A stretch of DNA of 64,000 nucleotides from Mycobacterium sp. (GCF_019247635.1 NZ_JAFBAR010000090.1:161583-225582); one strand, 5' to 3'; shown: positions 11,289 to 22,307, counted from the first letter of the stretch. A program made the numbers and translations. Notes: generated by a model not told the origin, from the sequence alone.

Positions 11289-12116
11289 TCAGTTAGAGAC
11301 GAATTGCTTGAGCCGCGGCTCGTCGGCCAGACCCCACGCGGTGATGCGTTCCGAGATCACCTGGGCCAAGTCCGCCTGGCCGAAAATGCCGGCCTCGGCG
11401 ACGTTTTGCAGCTTGTCCTGGTAGGCATCGATGTCGGCGCCGACGACGCCCAGGTCGGCCGCGCGGGCTGCGATCGCCGCGATCGTTTCGTCGCGGGTAT
11501 ATCCGAGGCAGTGCTCGACCAGGTTGGCGAAGAACTGCTCGTGCCGCACTTCGTCCCTGGCGATGCGGTCGATGAGCCCGGCGAGAATGGGCTCCTCGAT
11601 CTGGGCGGCCAGATTGTGGGCGAAGGTGGCGAGCGAGCGCTCGTAGAACGCCATGTACGCCAGGGTTTCGAGCTGCGTGTACGTGTCGGCCCGGTAGCCC
11701 TTCATCACGTATTGGACGCGGGCCTCCTCGTTGGCGGTTGGGTCGACTTCGCGGGTGACCACCAGGTACTCGCGTATGGCGATGGCGTGCAGGTGTTCCT
11801 CGGCGGTCCACCGGCCGAGCCAGCGGCCCCACCAATCCTCGAGAATGAAGTGGTCGACGAGTTCGCGGTGGTGGGCCGCCAGGTTGTCCTTGAGGAGCAC
11901 CAGGATCTCGCACGCGTCCGTGATGGTCCGCGGCAGCGTCGCCTGCGACGGGTCCCAGTCATGCCCACCGAGGAAGGCGAAGTTCTCGCCCCGGTCGAAC
12001 GGCACGTAGTCGTGAGCGAACCAGATGTCCTCGGTGCCGAGGTGGCGATCCATGTTGGCTTCCACCACGGGTTCGAGCTCAAGGGTCAGCGCGTTAGCGA
12101 CAGGTTTCTGTGCCAT
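11289..12116 (-). CDS. desA2: Acyl-ACP desaturase-like protein DesA2
   Basis: 275 residues, matching M. tuberculosis DesA2. It is a soluble ferritin-like di-iron family that introduces a double bond into acyl-ACP during mycolic acid or fatty acid synthesis. Iron-binding regions are EDWWGRW/AEEHLHA and the second helix pair [10 protein letters not shown]. Start ATG 12116 ([16 protein letters not shown]) is preferred over the open extension to 12152. glyA lies upstream on the same strand and phoAT-phoH2 downstream. Confidence 0.94.
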   Translation of the reverse strand: MAQKPVANALTLELEPVVEANMDRHLGTEDIWFAHDYVPFDRGENFAFLGGHDWDPSQATLPRTITDACEILVLLKDNLAAHHRELVDHFILEDWWGRWLGRWTAEEHLHAIAIREYLVVTREVDPTANEEARVQYVMKGYRADTYTQLETLAYMAFYERSLATFAHNLAAQIEEPILAGLIDRIARDEVRHEQFFANLVEHCLGYTRDETIAAIAARAADLGVVGADIDAYQDKLQNVAEAGIFGQADLAQVISERITAWGLADEPRLKQFVSN

Positions 12117-12211
12117 GCGGTTACCGTAACCCGCGTACACAGGTTCTCTCAAACTCCACCGGCACGTGTCGTGTCGGTGGCCCTGCTGCTACCGCGCAGT
12201 GACCGGGAGGG

Positions 12212-13501
12212 CTAGCGCCCGACCAGGCTCCAGTCCTCGAGCCCGTCGTAGAGTGGAAACTCCCTGGCCAGCCCGGTCACCCGGTTCCGCAACCCGGCGA
12301 CGTCGACCTCGCCTGCAGAGCTTCCACCCACCAGCGCGCCGGCGATGATGTCGGCAACCTCGGTGAACTCCGCGTCGCCGAAGCCGCGGGTGGCCAAGGC
12401 GGGCGTGCCGATCCGCAGGCCAGACGTCACCATCGGCGGGCGGGGGTCATTGGGCACGGCGTTGCGGTTGACGGTGATGCCGACCTCGTGCAGCAGATCC
12501 TCGGCCGCCTGGCCGTCTAGCGGGGAGTTCCGTAGGTCGACCAGTACCAGATGGACGTCGGTGCCACCGCTGACCACCGACACGCCGGCCTTGGCCACAT
12601 CGGAGGCCAACAGTCGGTCGGCGAGAATCCGGGCGCCAGAAAGTGTGCGTTGCTGCCGGTCCACGAATTCGGGCGTGCCTGCGATCTTCAGGGCGACGGC
12701 CTTACCCGCGATGACGTGCATCAGCGGTCCGCCCTGCTGGCCGGGGAACACCGCCGAATTGATTGCCTTGGCGTACTCCTGCTTGCCCAGGATCATCCCG
12801 GAGCGGCCGCCGCCGATGGTCTTGTGGATGGTCGTAGAGACGACGTCGGCATGCGGGACCGGGGAGGGATGCAACCCAGCGGCGACCAGGCCGGCGAAAT
12901 GCGCCATGTCGACCCACAACTTGGCGTCGACCTCGTCGGCGATCGACCGAAAAGCGCCGAAGTCCAAGATCCGCGGGTACGCCGACCAGCCGGCGACGAT
13001 CACCTTCGGACGGAATTCCAGCGCCCGGGCCCGCACCACGTCCATGTCGACCAAATGCGTCGTCGCGTCGACGCCATAAAAGCCGTTCTCGTACAACTTG
13101 CCGGAAAAGTTCAGCCGCATGCCGTGAGTCAGGTGACCGCCGTTGGCCAGGTCCAGGCCCAGCAGCCGCTCTCCGGGCGACATCAACGCATGCAGCACCG
13201 CGGCGTTGGCCTGGGCACCCGAATGCGGCTGCACGTTCGCGAAGTCGGCGCCGAACAGCGCCTTGGCCCGGTCGCGTGCGATGTTCTCGACAACGTCGAC
13301 GAACTCGCAGCCGCCGTAGTAGCGACGTCCGGGGAGTCCCTCGGCGTACTTGTTGGTCAGCACGCTGCCCTGAGCCTGCAGCACCGAGCGCGGCACGAAG
13401 TTCTCCGACGCGATCATCTCCAGGGTGTCCCGTTGCCGGCCGAGTTCCTTGCCCAGCAGCTCGGCGATATCGGGGTCGACCTCGGCGAGCGGGGCGGACA
13501 T
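12212..13501 (-). CDS. glyA: Serine hydroxymethyltransferase
   Basis: 429 residues from ATG 13501. This PLP enzyme interconverts serine and glycine while loading tetrahydrofolate with a one-carbon unit. The PLP-binding lysine is in [14 protein letters not shown], and substrate and cofactor loops LEMIASENF and [15 protein letters not shown] are intact. An in-frame codon at 13540 would add 13 residues; [12 protein letters not shown] is the conserved N-terminus. It is divergent from coaA across a 137-bp gap. Confidence 0.96.
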   Translation of the reverse strand: MSAPLAEVDPDIAELLGKELGRQRDTLEMIASENFVPRSVLQAQGSVLTNKYAEGLPGRRYYGGCEFVDVVENIARDRAKALFGADFANVQPHSGAQANAAVLHALMSPGERLLGLDLANGGHLTHGMRLNFSGKLYENGFYGVDATTHLVDMDVVRARALEFRPKVIVAGWSAYPRILDFGAFRSIADEVDAKLWVDMAHFAGLVAAGLHPSPVPHADVVSTTIHKTIGGGRSGMILGKQEYAKAINSAVFPGQQGGPLMHVIAGKAVALKIAGTPEFVDRQQRTLSGARILADRLLASDVAKAGVSVVSGGTDVHLVLVDLRNSPLDGQAAEDLLHEVGITVNRNAVPNDPRPPMVTSGLRIGTPALATRGFGDAEFTEVADIIAGALVGGSSAGEVDVAGLRNRVTGLAREFPLYDGLEDWSLVGR

Positions 13502-13590
13502 GACAGAAGAGGAAACACGGGCGTCAGGTGCAGCGGTCACGCGCGCCAGTCTATCCAGGGGCCCAGAGCCGCGATGTCGCGGCGTTTTAA

Positions 13591-14577
<987 letters not shown>

Positions 14578-14631
14578 TTCGCCGGCGTCCGCGAGGCCGT
14601 CCACGTCGTGCTGGCGTTCCGAAAGGCCGGA

Positions 14632-14669
14632 GCGGGGCAACACACCGCTATTCGGCGGAGGCGCCCCGC
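14632..14669. terminator. Candidate bidirectional terminator hairpin downstream of coaA
   Basis: The perfect inverted repeat GCGGGGC (14632-14638) / GCCCCGC (14663-14669) encloses a smaller CCG/CGG pairing. It lies in the 109-bp gap between coaA and the convergent membrane-protein gene, where termination is expected on both strands. There is no U-tract, which is common in mycobacteria. Confidence 0.3.
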
Positions 14670-14686
14670 ACCGGCGGGAAGGGGAG

Positions 14687-15100
14687 CTACGCCTCGAGGC
14701 GGCGCACTCCCAGGTACTGCAGTCCGGCGAAGAATGCCGTGTACACACCGCTGGCCAGCGTTGCGGCCACCCCGGCGCCGGTCATCGGCACCAACTCGGC
14801 GGCCACCACCGCCGCCGCGGTGTACACGATGTTGGCCGCAACCACGCCGATCCCGGCGCGGCGCAGGTTCGGCAAGCCGGCCAGGCTGAACACCACAAGG
14901 CCGTAGAGCACGAAGAAAGCGCCCATGCTGTATTCCTGGCCGGACGTCAGTCCGGTGATCCTCGAAATCGGGTCTGCGGCAACGGCAACGGCCAGCCCCA
15001 TCAAACCCGTGATGGTTGCGTCTGCGCGCATGGCGAATCGCAACAGGGAGTCGGTCGAGTCGTAGAGGACCCGGGTTGTCGGTCCTGAGATGGCGGTCAT
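14687..15100 (-). CDS. Small four-helix membrane protein, unknown function
   Basis: 137 residues with about four hydrophobic helices (around residues 29-43, 61-78, 84-102 and 106-128), so an integral membrane protein of DoxX/DUF4149-like size. I do not recognise a specific family. A GAGGAG RBS precedes ATG 15100. It converges with coaA. In M. tuberculosis this interval between coaA and the Z-FPP synthase gene holds PE/PE_PGRS and celA2 genes instead. Confidence 0.7.
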   Translation of the reverse strand: MTAISGPTTRVLYDSTDSLLRFAMRADATITGLMGLAVAVAADPISRITGLTSGQEYSMGAFFVLYGLVVFSLAGLPNLRRAGIGVVAANIVYTAAAVVAAELVPMTGAGVAATLASGVYTAFFAGLQYLGVRRLEA

Positions 15101-15340
15101 GTGGGTTAACTCCTCGCTGTGGCAGGTTTTGCAGGGGTGTCAAAAGGACTGGACAGGTTTGAGCCTGCCGTCCGGGCACTGCCAGATCGACGCATGGCAC
15201 TGCCAGTTACTGCCACGTGTGGAATGACCAGCCAGTTCGCTCGGGTATTCCCGCCCGCGCGAATTAGACCGCTCACCTGATCGACGAAGGCGGACAGCCG
15301 GCCCTGCGGCGCGCGACGGCATCAGCGTCCGCCGGCCGGC

Positions 15341-16711
15341 TCATTCGCTAGGTATTGCGACCCGGCCCCGCAAGTCGGCCGCGATGAGCCGGGCCGCCGC
15401 GTTCTGCCAGTTGTGCAGCGATCGCTGGGGCACCTCGGTGACCAACCACTGCCAGGCCTGCCGTGCGGTGGGATCCAACCCGGCGGCGGTGGCGTTCTGC
15501 GCATAGGCGCGCACGCCGACGACATAAGGGAAATACAGCGAGTTGTAGTACCGCCATTGCTCGGTGGTACCGAAGTCGCCGGCGTCGCGTGGCTTGAGCC
15601 GGCCGATGCCATCGGCGAGGACGGCCTTGAGCTCGTTGGCGCGTTCCAGCGGGTGATCGGGCGCGCCGCGCGCGGCCAGTCGCTCGTCGATCACCGGCAA
15701 CGCGGTCAGCGGGCTGGCAACGAGTCTGGTCAAGTCTCCGTAGTGGCCCAGCGCCCGGCGGGTGAGCCGGACGAAGGTGTCGTCGTCGAGGTCTCCGAGC
15801 GGGTTGTCGGAACGCAGCGGCAGCGCGGCTCCGGTGTGGCGTAGCGCGGCCCGGTCGGCCCGCAGCGTCGGCGACTTGGAGAACGCCACCCGGTCCAGGA
15901 CGCCGGCCAAAGGATCGGCGAGCACCTGCACCGTGATCGAGATCGCCAGGCTGGTGAACAACAGCACCGTCAGAGCCGTCTGCGCGCCAACCTCGTTACG
16001 CGTCACGCCCAGGCCGATCAACGCCTGACCGCCGAACAGCGCGGCGACCACCGAACAGCCGGCAAACGACCTCAGCATGTCAGCGCGCAACGCCTGGCCC
16101 TCGTCGAAGGCATCCCACAGAGCCACCGCTACGCCAAGCATCAGCACGTCGAAACCCGTCGACGCCAGCGCCAGCCAGCTGGGCACCAGCCCTAGCGGGA
16201 TGATGAGGATGGCGTTGGCCAGCGCGAAGAACAGCGTGGCGATAACCACCACTCCCACGACGGATACCGGCTGAGCCGGGCGGCGCGCTGCAACCACCAT
16301 GGCCGCCAGCGTGGACGTCGAGATCACCGCGAACATCAGCCAGTGACCCGCGCGCAGCGGCCCATCGACGCTGCCCGCGGCCGTCGCGCCTAGCACGGTG
16401 AACGCACCGACCCCGCCGACCAGCAACAGTTCGCCCGTGCGAGCCCTAGCGTGGTCACCCGGGCGCGACAGCTCGATCAGCACCGCGAACCAGGCGATGC
16501 TGGGCACGGCAACGAGATAGATCTCTACCTGGCTGAGCAACTCGGCGTGCGCCGGGCTGACCGTGCGCACCGCGTCCAGCGCCACGACCAGCGCGAAACC
16601 GCACAGCCCGATCGCCGCCAACACCAGCACCGGCTTGCGCGGATCACGGGCGAGCAGATACAAGCCGAGCCAACCGCTCAGCGTGAACACCACCGCCGAC
16701 AGCGCAGCCAT
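15341..16711 (-). CDS. Multi-pass membrane protein with C-terminal soluble domain, unknown function
   Basis: 456 residues. About eight transmembrane helices fill the first 280 residues (for example VVFTLSGWLGLYLLA, VLVLAAIGLCGFALVVALDA). A 170-residue cytoplasmic region follows, rich in Arg/Leu, with LTRLVASPLTALPVIDERLAARG and WRYYNSLYFPYVVGVRAY. The N-terminal layout resembles the 7TM sensor region of some histidine kinases, but no kinase domain is present. Start is ATG 16711, just beside a 34-bp tandem repeat array. Function unknown. Confidence 0.7.
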   Translation of the reverse strand: MAALSAVVFTLSGWLGLYLLARDPRKPVLVLAAIGLCGFALVVALDAVRTVSPAHAELLSQVEIYLVAVPSIAWFAVLIELSRPGDHARARTGELLLVGGVGAFTVLGATAAGSVDGPLRAGHWLMFAVISTSTLAAMVVAARRPAQPVSVVGVVVIATLFFALANAILIIPLGLVPSWLALASTGFDVLMLGVAVALWDAFDEGQALRADMLRSFAGCSVVAALFGGQALIGLGVTRNEVGAQTALTVLLFTSLAISITVQVLADPLAGVLDRVAFSKSPTLRADRAALRHTGAALPLRSDNPLGDLDDDTFVRLTRRALGHYGDLTRLVASPLTALPVIDERLAARGAPDHPLERANELKAVLADGIGRLKPRDAGDFGTTEQWRYYNSLYFPYVVGVRAYAQNATAAGLDPTARQAWQWLVTEVPQRSLHNWQNAAARLIAADLRGRVAIPSE

Positions 16712-16734
16712 GGATCCAGTGTGTCACTTGCCAT

Positions 16735-16906
16735 ATTGGTGCCGACCCGCTGCGCCGGGCTTCGCTTTATTCGTGCCGACCCGCTGCGCCCGGCTTCGCC
16801 TCATTCGTGCCGACCCGCTGCGCCCGGCTTTGCTTTATTCGTGCCGACCCGCTGCGCCCGGCTTCGCCGCGCTTGCGATCGTCACAGCCGCGCTTGCGAT
16901 CGTCAC
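16735..16906. repeat. Tandem repeat array: 34-bp unit x4, then 21-bp unit x2
   Basis: Four copies of a 34-bp unit (core GCCGACCCGCTGCGCCCGGC, then TTCGCTTTATTCGT with small variations) begin at 16741, 16775, 16809 and 16843. Immediately after come two copies of a 21-bp unit (core CCGCGCTTGCGATCGTCAC) starting near 16867 and 16888. The second one runs into the 3' end of the prenyl synthase gene. The array lies between two minus-strand genes and looks like a mycobacterial minisatellite (MIRU/VNTR type). Confidence 0.85.
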
Positions 16907-17703
16907 CGCCCATACCGGCGATGGCGCAGGCTGTAGTCGCGCAATGCGCGCAGGAAGTCGACGCGGCGGAATGCCGGCCAGTGCGCCTCGGCGAACCACA
17001 TCTCCGAGTAGGCGCTCTGCCACAGCAGAAACCCGGACAGCCGCTGCTCGCCGGATGTGCGGATGACCAGGTCGGGGTCGGGTTGTCCTGAGGTGTACAG
17101 GTTTTCGGAGATGCCCTCGACGGAGACCGCGTCGACGAGTTCTTCGGCGCTCGCACCGTTGGCGAGTTGCTTGCTCAACAACGCGCGCACCGCATCGACG
17201 ATCTCGCGACGTCCGCCGTAACCGACCGCGACGTTGACGTGAAACGGGGCGCTGCCCGGCGTGGAGTCGACCGCCTCGCGCAGCCGCCGAGCCGGCTCTT
17301 CGCCGAGCAGCTCCAGGTCCCCGACAGTGCGCACACTCCAACGGTTGGTGGGCGCACAAATCTCCTCGACCACATCGGTGATGATTTCGATGAGGGCGGC
17401 GAGCTCGTCGGGATCGCGTTGCAGGTTTTCGGTGGAGAGCAGATAGACCGTCGTCATCTCGATGCCGGCCGCCTGGCACCAGCGCAGCATCTCGGCGATC
17501 TTGACCGCGCCCATCCGGTAGCCATAGCTGACGTCGTCGTATCCCGCGTCGCGTGCCCATCGCCGGTTGCCGTCGCACAGGACGGCGATGTGGCGCGGCA
17601 GTTCGGATGTGGGGGCGGCCAGGCCCTGCCGGAGCCGCAGCTCGTACAGCCGGTACAACGGCTCCTTGAGCCGCGGCGGGATGATTTCCACGAAAGTCCA
17701 CAT
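16903..17703 (-). CDS. Short-chain cis-prenyl transferase (Z-farnesyl diphosphate synthase), Rv1086-like
   Basis: 266 residues from ATG 17703. This UppS/Rer2 family enzyme adds one isoprene unit in cis; the M. tuberculosis orthologue Rv1086 makes omega,E,Z-farnesyl diphosphate for decaprenyl phosphate. Motifs are HIAVLCDGNRRWA (catalytic Asp), YLLSTENLQR, and the C-terminal RTSGEQRLSGFLLWQSAYSE. The open frame extends to 17955 across the divergent gene, so it was trimmed. GTG 17691, four codons later, is an alternative start. The 3' end touches the 21-bp repeats. Confidence 0.93.
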   Translation of the reverse strand: MWTFVEIIPPRLKEPLYRLYELRLRQGLAAPTSELPRHIAVLCDGNRRWARDAGYDDVSYGYRMGAVKIAEMLRWCQAAGIEMTTVYLLSTENLQRDPDELAALIEIITDVVEEICAPTNRWSVRTVGDLELLGEEPARRLREAVDSTPGSAPFHVNVAVGYGGRREIVDAVRALLSKQLANGASAEELVDAVSVEGISENLYTSGQPDPDLVIRTSGEQRLSGFLLWQSAYSEMWFAEAHWPAFRRVDFLRALRDYSLRHRRYGR

Positions 17704-17863
17704 TACTGTGACCGGCAACAATTTCCGGCCCGTATTGCCGGCGATCTCACGCCGTATCGCGCCACGTCGTGACGGCGTCTGCTCGGCATCGGCGCTACTG
17801 TGGTGAGCGATAACGGCCACCGACAATCGCACGGCCCGCAGCAGGAGAAAGGACCCTGGCCAG

Positions 17864-18586
17864 GTGAGCACGGTCACGAATGCGAAGCCCGAATCGCACG
17901 AATCGGAAGGCCTCACCCAGCACATCGTTGAGGGCGTCGTCCGTGTCCTGGCCAAACCGAGGTTCCGCGGCTGGATCCACGTCTACTCGGCGGGCATCGC
18001 GGTGTTCGCGGGTGCGTCGCTGGTCGCGGTGTCGTGGGCGGTGGGATCCACCCGGGCCGGGCTGGCGACGCTGCTGTATACGGCGGCAACGATCGTGATG
18101 TTCACCGTCAGCGCCACCTACCACCGCGTCCATTGGCAATCCGAGACCGCCCAGAAATGGATGAAGCGGGCGGACCATTCGATGATCTTCGTGTTCATCG
18201 CCGGCAGTTACACGCCGTTTGCGCTGCTGGCACTGCCAGGCCGTGACGGGCATGTCGTGTTGTGGATCGTGTGGGGGGGCGCGCTCGCCGGCATCCTGCT
18301 CAAGATGCTCTGGCCGTCATCGCCGCGCTGGGTAGGCGTGCCGCTTTACATCCTGCTGGGTTGGGTGGCGGTCTGGTACACCGGAACGATCCTGCACAAC
18401 GCCGGCGTTGCGGCCATGGTGCTGCTCTTCGTCGGGGGCGCGTTGTACAGCATCGGCGGCATTCTCTACGCGCTGAAGTGGCCCGACCCATGGCCGACGA
18501 CGTTCGGCTATCACGAGTTCTTCCACGCATGCACCGCCGTGGCGGCGATCTGTCACTACATCGCGATGTGGTTCGTGGTCTTCTAG
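17864..18586 (+). CDS. Hemolysin III / YqfA family (PAQR-like) membrane protein
   Basis: 240 residues with seven predicted helices. The PAQR/HlyIII pattern is clear: FTVSATYHR with the conserved HR in helix 2, [16 protein letters not shown] in helix 3, and C-terminal [17 protein letters not shown] with the metal-site histidines. It matches Rv1085c. The start GTG 17864 has an upstream AGGAGAAAGG. It is divergent from the cis-prenyl transferase gene. Confidence 0.92.
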   Translation: MSTVTNAKPESHESEGLTQHIVEGVVRVLAKPRFRGWIHVYSAGIAVFAGASLVAVSWAVGSTRAGLATLLYTAATIVMFTVSATYHRVHWQSETAQKWMKRADHSMIFVFIAGSYTPFALLALPGRDGHVVLWIVWGGALAGILLKMLWPSSPRWVGVPLYILLGWVAVWYTGTILHNAGVAAMVLLFVGGALYSIGGILYALKWPDPWPTTFGYHEFFHACTAVAAICHYIAMWFVVF

Positions 18587-18681
18587 TCCCCCCCGGCGAG
18601 CGGGCGTGTTTGTACGCCGCCACGCCGATTCGACTGACATTCTGAGCACGCTCGCGCAGAGGCGAAAGCGGAAGGTGAGAG

Positions 18682-19062
18682 CTACAGCTGGGTGACGTCG
18701 GCGGGCGACCAGTAGGCCTTCATCGCAGTGACCTTGCCGCGGTCGTCGAAAACCATTGTCTCGATGGGCTCGATCCGCATCTTGTTGTCGCCGGCCGTGA
18801 TGGTCAGCCGAGACTGGAACGCCGCCTCGTTGCCGGAGACCCGCAGCGATACCAGCTCACATTCGCGTTCCACGCCGGCGATCGCGGAATAGAACCCGCG
18901 AATGGCGCGACTGCCGATGTGCACCTCACCGCCAACCGGATCCTCAAGGGTCGCGTCGTCGGCGTAAAAGCCGGCGAGATCGTCCGCGCTGCCGCTGACC
19001 ACCGTCGCGATGTAGCCCTTGACGGTGTCGGTGATTGCTTGGGCCCGGTCGGCGTTTGGCAT
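18682..19062 (-). CDS. SnoaL/NTF2-fold protein resembling ketosteroid isomerase
   Basis: 126 residues. The layout YADDATLEDPVG ... IRGFY ... MVFDDRGKVTAMKAYWSP is strikingly close to bacterial delta5-3-ketosteroid isomerase (the P. putida enzyme has YADDATVEDPFG and MRFDEHGRIQTMQAYW, recalled from memory). The catalytic Tyr (about residue 17) and the Asp of LEDP (about residue 41) are present. The second oxyanion Asp position reads IEPIETM and needs checking. An isomerase role in steroid metabolism is an inference. Start is ATG 19062, 11 bases before the stop of the following gene. Confidence 0.8.
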   Translation of the reverse strand: MPNADRAQAITDTVKGYIATVVSGSADDLAGFYADDATLEDPVGGEVHIGSRAIRGFYSAIAGVERECELVSLRVSGNEAAFQSRLTITAGDNKMRIEPIETMVFDDRGKVTAMKAYWSPADVTQL

Positions 19063-19073
19063 GGGACGTAAGG

Positions 19074-21101
19074 CTAGTCCCCGCGGTGCTGTCCGGGGAC
19101 ACCGAGGGCGGCCGCGAGTTCGGCCGCCCCGGTGACGGGTAGGTCGCAGACCCGTCCGCGGCAGACGTAGGCGGCTTCGCGGCCGTCCGCGCGGCCGCGC
19201 CCGGCCAGCAGCGGTGACGAGTCCTGCGCGCCGCCCACGACGATGGCCCCGCCGGGCGCGAGCCGGCGGGCCTCCGCCAGCAGCGGCGACCGCGATGGAT
19301 CGCAAACGACCGCAATCTGCAGCGGCCCGCGCACCGCCGCCTCGGCGACGGCCAACCAGTGTCCTGACGATCGCGGCGCGCGCGCCAGCAGCACCGAATG
19401 CGCGCTGAGCGCCTCGGATGCGGCCTGCAGGTAGCGCTCGGCGCGGCCACCGTCCACCAGGTGTGCCGCCGTCAGCAACGCCTCGGTGATCAACGACGCC
19501 CCCGACGGCGTCGCCCCGTCGAGCGGATCGGCGGGTCTCAGCATCAGCTGTTCGGCATCGTCGGCTGTGTCGAACCAGCGGCCGGGCTGTTGCGGGTCGG
19601 CGAAGCGCCGCAGCGCGGTGTCCAGCAGGTCGGTGGCCGTCGTCAGCCAGACCTCTTCGGGCGCAAGCTGATAGAGCGCAAGCAGTCCGGTGGCCAGCGC
19701 CGCATGGTCCTCTAGCAGGGCCGCACTGTCGCCGACCACGCCGCCCAGGCTGGCGCGCCGCAGCCTGCCGTCGACGACGTGCAGATCCAGCAGCGCCCGT
19801 GCGCACCGCCGCGCCGCTTGGGCATATGCGGGTTCGCCGAGGGCCACGCTGGCCTCGGCGAACGCGGTGATCGCCAGCCCGTTCCACGCCGTGATGATCT
19901 TGTCGTCGCGTCCCGGCTGGACACGGTCACGCCGGGCGGCCAGCAACTCGGCCCGGATCCGCCGCAGTCGCGACGGGTCGTCCGGGTCGGCGGGGAGTTG
20001 CAACACCGACGTCCCATGCTCGAACGTTCCGGACTCGGTGACCGCGAAAAGCGCTGCCGCCCAACGGCCGTCGTCGGCTCCGAGCACCTCGTTCAGCTGT
20101 GCCAGCGTCCAGACGTACGTCGAACCCTCGTGACCGTCGGCGTCGGCGTCCAGGGAAGAGGTGAACATGTCGCCGTCGGTCAGCTCGTCGAGCAGAAACC
20201 GCGCCGTCTCCTCGGTGACCCGTCGGGCCAGCCGATCATCCGTGCGCCGGGCCCAATGCGCGTAGGCCCGTAACAGCAGCGCATTGTCGTACAACATCTT
20301 CTCGAAATGCGGTACGACCCAGTCGTTATCGACACTGTAGCGGGCGAAGCCCCCGGCAAGCTGGTCGTAGATGCCTCCGCGGGCCATCGCGTTGCCGGTG
20401 CGCGCGACGGCATCATGAACGGCCGGCGAACCCGTGCGCTCGTAGTCGCGCAGCAGCGCCTCCAGCAGAGCCGACGGCGGGAATTTGGGCGCCCCGCCGA
20501 AACCGCCCGCGGCCTTGTCCTCGTCGCGCAGCACGAGCGCGACGGCGTGCGTGCACAGCTGCGGTTCCACGACGGGTCCCCCGCCCGGCAATCCCGAGGA
20601 CATTGCGCGCAATTCGCCGGCGATCCGGTCGGACGCCTCCTCGACCTCGCCGCGGCGATCCCGCCAGGTTTCGGAGACCGCCGAAAGCAGTTGCAGGAAA
20701 ACTGCTTTCGGGTAGTAGGTGCCGCAGTAGAACGGCCGGCCGTCGGGGGTCAGGAAACATGTCATCGGCCAACCGCCCTGCCCGGTCAGTGCCACGGTGG
20801 CGTTCATGTACACCGCGTCGATGTCGGGGCGCTCCTCGCGATCGACCTTGATGCAGACGAAGCCCGCGTTCATCGCGGTGGCTACCTCGTCGTCCTCGAA
20901 CGATTCGTGGGCCATGACGTGACACCAGTGGCATGCGGCGTAGCCGATGGACAACAGGATCGGCAGGTCGCGCTCGGCCGCATCCGCCAGCGCCGCCGGC
21001 GTCCACTGCTGCCAGTGCACCGGGTTGTCCGCGTGCTGGCGCAGGTACGGGCTGGCCGCCCCAGAAAGGGTATTGGTCTGCGAGGCGTCAGTCGGGCTCA
21101 T
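19074..21101 (-). CDS. Thioredoxin-domain / YyaL (DUF255) protein, Rv1084-like
   Basis: 675 residues. The N-terminal thioredoxin-like domain (DUF255) has the CxxC motif in GYAACHWCHVMAHESFED, then KVDREERPDID. A long (alpha/alpha) toroid resembling N-acylglucosamine epimerase or glycosidase folds follows, with QGGWPMTCFLTPDG and KMLYDNALLLRAY. The exact function of bacterial YyaL/spermatogenesis-associated-20 homologues is unknown. The start ATG 21101 overlaps the end of the upstream small membrane protein gene by 14 bp. The frame extends to 21203, but [14 protein letters not shown] is the sensible N-terminus. Confidence 0.9.
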   Translation of the reverse strand: MSPTDASQTNTLSGAASPYLRQHADNPVHWQQWTPAALADAAERDLPILLSIGYAACHWCHVMAHESFEDDEVATAMNAGFVCIKVDREERPDIDAVYMNATVALTGQGGWPMTCFLTPDGRPFYCGTYYPKAVFLQLLSAVSETWRDRRGEVEEASDRIAGELRAMSSGLPGGGPVVEPQLCTHAVALVLRDEDKAAGGFGGAPKFPPSALLEALLRDYERTGSPAVHDAVARTGNAMARGGIYDQLAGGFARYSVDNDWVVPHFEKMLYDNALLLRAYAHWARRTDDRLARRVTEETARFLLDELTDGDMFTSSLDADADGHEGSTYVWTLAQLNEVLGADDGRWAAALFAVTESGTFEHGTSVLQLPADPDDPSRLRRIRAELLAARRDRVQPGRDDKIITAWNGLAITAFAEASVALGEPAYAQAARRCARALLDLHVVDGRLRRASLGGVVGDSAALLEDHAALATGLLALYQLAPEEVWLTTATDLLDTALRRFADPQQPGRWFDTADDAEQLMLRPADPLDGATPSGASLITEALLTAAHLVDGGRAERYLQAASEALSAHSVLLARAPRSSGHWLAVAEAAVRGPLQIAVVCDPSRSPLLAEARRLAPGGAIVVGGAQDSSPLLAGRGRADGREAAYVCRGRVCDLPVTGAAELAAALGVPGQHRGD

Positions 21102-21378
21102 CGCCGGCTCCTGGCGGTCGCGTGGGATCGCTGCGACCGGCACCGGGATCCTCGACCGCGTCGGTGCCCTCGTCGGCGGCCTGGTCGAGTTGGGGGTGGT
21201 CACGATCGAACGATTTGGGGACCTTGCGCAATTGCCGGTTCATCGACCGCAGCAGGAACAACGTCGCGATAACCAGCAGCACGACCACGAGCAGTCCAAT
21301 CGGACTGGCCTTGCCGAAATCCGGCCCGTGGTTGTGCGGCTGCCCGTCCGCAATTACAGCGATAAAAAAGTGATTCAC
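21088..21378 (-). CDS. Small membrane protein (Rv1083-like)
   Basis: 96 residues. One transmembrane helix (about residues 27-43, [17 protein letters not shown]) is followed by [14 protein letters not shown] and an acidic, disordered tail. It is conserved in mycobacteria next to mca. Its start overlaps the mca stop by 4 bp (ATGA) and its end overlaps the DUF255 gene, so mca-Rv1083-Rv1084 homologues are a coupled operon. Function unknown. Confidence 0.88.
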   Translation of the reverse strand: MNHFFIAVIADGQPHNHGPDFGKASPIGLLVVVLLVIATLFLLRSMNRQLRKVPKSFDRDHPQLDQAADEGTDAVEDPGAGRSDPTRPPGAGDEPD

Positions 21379-22241
21379 TCGAGCTCGATTCCCGTGAACA
21401 ACTCGGTCTCAGGAAGACGCACGGGTACGCGCGAGCGCGCCAGCTCGAATTCCTCTGTCGGCCATAGTCGCTGCTGCCACGAGAGCGGTGCGGCGAAGAA
21501 CTCGGCGTTCGGATCGATCTGGGTGGCGTGCGCGCGCAGTGCGTCGTCGCGCTGGCTGAAATACTCCGAGCACTCCACCCGCGTCGTCACCCTGGAGAGG
21601 ATGTCGTGGTCGGGGAGCCAGTGTTCCAGCCATTTCCGGAATGGGCCCTCCTGGCCGTGCTTGGCGAACTCGTCCTGCAGCAGCTGCATCCGCGCCCGCA
21701 GGAAGCCGTGTACGTAGTAAAGCTTGGACACCGTCCACGGCTCGCCGGCGTCCGGGAAGCGCCGGTAGTCGCCCGCCGCCTCGTAGGCGGCGACGGAAAC
21801 CTGGTGACACCGGATGTGGTCCGGATGCGGGTAGCCGCCGTGCTCGTCGTAGGTGACCATCACGTGCGGCCGGAACTCGCGGATCACCCGTACCAGCGCC
21901 GCGGCGGATTGCTCCAACGGCACCAGCGCGAAGCAGCCCTCGGGCAGCGGTGGCGGCGGGTCACCCTTGGGCAGGCCTGAGTCGACAAACCCCAGCCAGG
22001 TGTGTTCGACGCCGAGGATTTCGGCGGCTTTGGCCATCTCGTCGAGGCGGATAGCGGCAATGTGTCCATGCACGTCGGGCAGGTCCATCGCGGGGTTGAG
22101 GATCTCGCCGCGTTCGCCACCGGTCAGCGTGACGACCATGACGCGATGACCCTCGTCTGCGTAACGGGCAAGGGTGGCCGCGCCCTTGCTGGACTCGTCG
22201 TCGGGGTGGGCGTGCACCGCCATCAACCGCAGTTCGCTCAC
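21375..22241 (-). CDS. mca: Mycothiol S-conjugate amidase
   Basis: 288 residues from GTG 22241, preceded by AAGGGAG. Mca cleaves mycothiol S-conjugates of electrophiles and drugs, releasing a mercapturic acid for export. The zinc motif AHPDDE is at residues 11-16; the later [11 protein letters not shown] histidines complete the site. This is the MshB/Mca (PIG-L) family, and the length and [18 protein letters not shown] fit Mca. The open frame to 22361 overruns the promoter region and was trimmed. Confidence 0.96.
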   Translation of the reverse strand: MSELRLMAVHAHPDDESSKGAATLARYADEGHRVMVVTLTGGERGEILNPAMDLPDVHGHIAAIRLDEMAKAAEILGVEHTWLGFVDSGLPKGDPPPPLPEGCFALVPLEQSAAALVRVIREFRPHVMVTYDEHGGYPHPDHIRCHQVSVAAYEAAGDYRRFPDAGEPWTVSKLYYVHGFLRARMQLLQDEFAKHGQEGPFRKWLEHWLPDHDILSRVTTRVECSEYFSQRDDALRAHATQIDPNAEFFAAPLSWQQRLWPTEEFELARSRVPVRLPETELFTGIELE

Positions 22242-22307
22242 GTGCTCCCTTGCTGTCTGCTTGGTGGGTCCGTCCGCTGGTCGCCTCCTGAGCCTATAAG
22301 TCGCCCC

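Noticed and set aside
15160..15230. Repeated CACTGCCAG motifs in the gap left of the large membrane-protein gene
   Set aside because: Three short, unevenly spaced matches; too weak to call an operator or repeat.
16735..16906. CRISPR array
   Set aside because: The 34-bp units abut each other with no unique spacers, and there are no cas genes.
19063..19887. Upstream extension of the ketosteroid-isomerase-like frame
   Set aside because: The extension overlaps the DUF255 gene in another frame and is Arg/Ala-rich; the ATG at 19062 starts the recognisable domain.
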